Positions 12,010 to 14,020 of a stretch of 14,020 nucleotides of DNA are shown piece by piece. The notes below the pieces were generated by a model. It made no database searches. It was not told the DNA's origin and saw only the letters and a list, made by a program, of their open reading frames with translations. The stretch is taken from assembly GCA_023421875.1 (NCBI GenBank), contig JAEZSM010000183.1, positions 1 to 14,020 of the forward strand, written 5' to 3'. This DNA comes from Spirochaetota bacterium (GTDB lineage: Bacteria; Spirochaetota; Spirochaetia; Treponematales; Rectinemataceae). Each line of letters begins with the position of its first letter. Positions within the stretch are counted from its first letter, which is position 1. The position numbers were made by a program, and so were the translations under genes.

Positions 12010-13164
12010 ATGGCTCAGGACTTGAACCCCACCGAGAACGAAGAAGTTTTAGATCCCACCGAAGCCCTCGATAACGATTCGACCGAGGCGAACGAGATAT
12101 CCGAAGCCTCTAAAAAAGGCTACCAGTTGCTGAAGGAAAACCGATTCGACGAGGCGGTGGAATGCTTTGCCCAAATTCTCGAAAAGGATAAGGAAAACAA
12201 TTACGCCCTCGTAGGCCTGGGCGACGCGGCTCGTAAGCGCGGCGCATTCAGGGAGGCGGCCGATCACTACCGACGCTGCCTGGTGTTCCATCCGGGAAAT
12301 TCCTATGCCCTCTTCGGACTGGCGGACTGCTACAAAGCCCTCAATCAATACCACAAAGCGATTGAAATCTGGGAACAGTACCTCCTGCACGACAATACGA
12401 ATATCACCGTGCTGACCAGAGTTGCCGACGCCTACCGGAAGGTCCACGATTTTAGAAAATCCAAGGCCGTCTACCAGCGGGTACTGGAGATGGAGACAGA
12501 CAACCACTACGCCCTCATCGGCCTGGGACACCTGCATTACGACTTCAAGGAGTATAAAGAAGCCCTCGTCTACTGGCAGCGCATGGTAGAGCTCCAGGGC
12601 GACAGAGTCGACATACGCGTATTGACCTCCATAGGCAACTGCTACCGCAAGCTCAAGCAGTTCGACCGGGGCATTCCCTATTTTGAAAAGGCCCTTGAGA
12701 GAGAACCGGACAACTTCTACGCCCTCTTCGGCATCGCCGACTGCTACCGTGGCGTGGGCAAGCAGGGCAACTCCCTTATTTACTGGAACAAGATTCTCGA
12801 AAAGGATCCCCGGAACAAGGTCATTCTCACCAGGGCAGGCGACGCCTACCGTAACCTGGGGGATTTCGACAAGGCTACCAAGTACTACGAAGACGCCCTC
12901 AATATCGAATTCGACGTCTACGCCATACTGGGACTGGCTGTCATAGCCCGGATACAGGGTAAGTGGGAGGGCGCCATAACCTCCCTGCGCATGCTCATCC
13001 AGAACGATCCCAAGAACTACCGCATCTATCTCGAACTCGCCCAGTGCTACATCGCTGCAGGCCAGCGGCAGCAGGCGGCGGAGGTGCTTACGGAGTTCAC
13101 CAAGCTGGGCATAAAGAATCCCTTTATCAACGAGGCGCTCATCAAGCTCGGGGCAAAGGCCTAA
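12010..13164 (+). CDS. Tetratricopeptide-repeat protein
   Basis: 384-residue protein made almost entirely of TPR units (about residues 37-380, roughly ten repeats) after an acidic N-terminal tail (1-34). TPRs are helix-turn-helix scaffolds for protein-protein contacts. Helix A starts alternate between two types: YAL-x-G-L/I-x-D at Y65, Y99, Y167, Y237 and Y304, and VLT/ILT-R-x-x-D-AYR at 134, 204 and 272. The YAL types from Y99 onward recur every 67-70 residues, so the unit of duplication is probably a pair of TPRs. No signal peptide or membrane segment is seen, so it is probably cytoplasmic. GAGGA (11997-12001) lies 8 nt before ATG 12010, a good start. The leader is unusually structured and rlmN follows after 17 bp. 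The partner and function are unknown. Confidence 0.93.
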   Translation: MAQDLNPTENEEVLDPTEALDNDSTEANEISEASKKGYQLLKENRFDEAVECFAQILEKDKENNYALVGLGDAARKRGAFREAADHYRRCLVFHPGNSYALFGLADCYKALNQYHKAIEIWEQYLLHDNTNITVLTRVADAYRKVHDFRKSKAVYQRVLEMETDNHYALIGLGHLHYDFKEYKEALVYWQRMVELQGDRVDIRVLTSIGNCYRKLKQFDRGIPYFEKALEREPDNFYALFGIADCYRGVGKQGNSLIYWNKILEKDPRNKVILTRAGDAYRNLGDFDKATKYYEDALNIEFDVYAILGLAVIARIQGKWEGAITSLRMLIQNDPKNYRIYLELAQCYIAAGQRQQAAEVLTEFTKLGIKNPFINEALIKLGAKA

Positions 13165-13181
13165 GGCCGGCAACGGCGCCC

Positions 13182-14020
13182 ATGGAAGCAGCGCGGCGCG
13201 AAAGCCCTCTTCTCCCGGTTTATCCTTCTGGTCTCACTCCTGAGGAAATTGCCCAGTCCTGTGGCATGGAAGAATCCTATCGGGCAAAGCAGCTGTATTC
13301 CTGGATCGTCAAGGGAGCGCCAAACTTCGATGCCATGACCAACCTTCCCAAAGATCTGCGCGACCGGCTCGGCCAGCGCTACGGCAGCCTCCGCTCTTCT
13401 TCGGTAAGCTCGGAACTGGAGGACGAAGACGGCTCGCTGAAGCTCCAGATCAGGCTCAGGGATGGGGCGGCGGTAGAGTGTGTACTCTTAGAGGACATCG
13501 AGGGGAGGAAGACAGCCTGCCTCTCCAGCCAGGTGGGCTGCCCCATGGGCTGCCAGTTCTGCCGTACGGGCCAGCTGGGATTCTTGCGGAACCTTGGGCC
13601 TGATGAGATACTTGAACAGTACTATTTTCTGAAGGAGCGGCGCGGCTTTATATCGAACGTCGTCTTCATGGGTATGGGCGAGCCCCTCCTCAATCTCGAA
13701 GCCCTCCGCAAATCCATTGCCATCCTCTCGGATCCCCAGGGCATCGGTATGTCGTTGCGCAAGATAACCATCTCCACCAGCGGCATTGTGCCCGGCATCC
13801 TCGATATCGCCGAGAACGGCCCCAAGGTGCGGCTTGCCGTATCGCTGACCACGGCCGACGAGGCGATGCGGACAGAGCTCATGCCCGTCAATAAATCGTG
13901 GAACCTCGATGTTCTCAAGGCCGCCTTAGTCGAATATCAGGCTAAGACGGGTGAGCGCATCACCCTCGAAGCGGTGCTGACGGGCAACAGGAACGCCAGC
14001 GTGGAGAGCGCCCGCGCCCT
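13182..14020 (+). CDS. rlmN: Dual-specificity RNA methyltransferase RlmN (3' end outside window)
   Basis: Radical-SAM enzyme that makes 2-methyladenosine at A2503 of 23S rRNA and A37 of some tRNAs. I translated 279 codons from ATG 13182 to the window edge. Seen: CLSSQVGC (C113 and C120), MGCQFCRTGQLGF with C124 and C127, giving the CxxxCxxC [4Fe-4S] cluster; the upstream C113 matches the Cys118 position of the E. coli enzyme. FMGMGEPLLN (162-171), ISTSGIVPGI, VRLAVSL and ELMPVNK follow in family order. The second catalytic Cys near the C-terminus lies outside the window. The start is not certain: no Shine-Dalgarno is visible before ATG 13182, only 17 bp after the TPR stop, so read-through from the TPR gene is likely. 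Confidence 0.95.
   Translation, partial: MEAARRESPLLPVYPSGLTPEEIAQSCGMEESYRAKQLYSWIVKGAPNFDAMTNLPKDLRDRLGQRYGSLRSSSVSSELEDEDGSLKLQIRLRDGAAVECVLLEDIEGRKTACLSSQVGCPMGCQFCRTGQLGFLRNLGPDEILEQYYFLKERRGFISNVVFMGMGEPLLNLEALRKSIAILSDPQGIGMSLRKITISTSGIVPGILDIAENGPKVRLAVSLTTADEAMRTELMPVNKSWNLDVLKAALVEYQAKTGERITLEAVLTGNRNASVESARA

Noticed and set aside
12049..13173. A 374-codon open frame antisense to nearly the whole TPR gene
   Set aside because: The sense frame has clear TPR motifs and a good ribosome binding site. The antisense product is low-complexity (Val/Leu/Gly-rich) with no motif, as expected from biased codon use in a repetitive GC-rich gene.
1..14020. Mobile element, CRISPR array or defence island
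   Set aside because: No transposase, integrase, terminal repeats or spaced direct repeats were seen. Gene content is mostly housekeeping and base composition looks even.

Overview
The window is a dense bacterial chromosome segment, GC-rich by eye, with 15 protein-coding genes (two of them cut by the window edges) and almost no spare DNA. No tRNA, rRNA, CRISPR array, insertion sequence or phage gene was seen. A spirochaete (Treponema/Spirochaeta-like) origin is the best guess. It rests on the style of the proteins: a PEGA-like plus sulfatase-modifying-factor fusion, tandem signal peptidase I genes and a TPR protein. This is inference and has not been checked by any search.

Layout. (1) Positions 1-3509, minus strand: a tight operon read right to left, zinc-ribbon protein -> murI (glutamate racemase) -> rsgA (ribosome-assembly GTPase) -> mutS2 (cut at the left edge). 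(2) Positions 3590-4791, plus strand, divergent from it: a pentapeptide-repeat protein coupled to a metallo-beta-lactamase-fold hydrolase. (3) Positions 4773-9170, minus strand: lepB (intact signal peptidase I) -> a second lepB-like gene that has lost both catalytic residues -> hemW (heme chaperone, radical-SAM family) -> an L-fucose/L-arabinose isomerase-like protein. The last gene converges on and overlaps the metallo-hydrolase gene by 19 bp. (4) Positions 9237-11824, plus strand: a membrane-anchored PEGA-like/FGE-sulfatase-domain protein -> smpB -> rsmD, ending in a probable terminator. (5) Positions 12010-14020, plus strand: a TPR protein preceded by an unusually structured leader, then rlmN (cut at the right edge).

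How the genes fit together. Many products serve the ribosome or its rescue: RsgA (30S maturation), MutS2 (recombination control and collided-ribosome rescue), SmpB (trans-translation), RsmD (16S methylation) and RlmN (23S/tRNA methylation). Others serve the envelope: MurI (D-glutamate for peptidoglycan), LepB (signal-peptide removal) and the membrane-anchored FGE-domain protein. Four gene junctions use the same 4-bp ATGA stop/start overlap, implying translational coupling.

Most worth a second look: the lepB-like pseudoenzyme (Ser to Ala and Lys to Tyr at both dyad positions) directly downstream of an intact lepB; the leader of the TPR gene, with two crossing inverted repeats, a nine-codon upstream ORF and a TTTTCGCGAAAA palindrome in the promoter; predicted promoters that would give almost leaderless transcripts; and a metallo-hydrolase with His in place of the metal-binding Asp.
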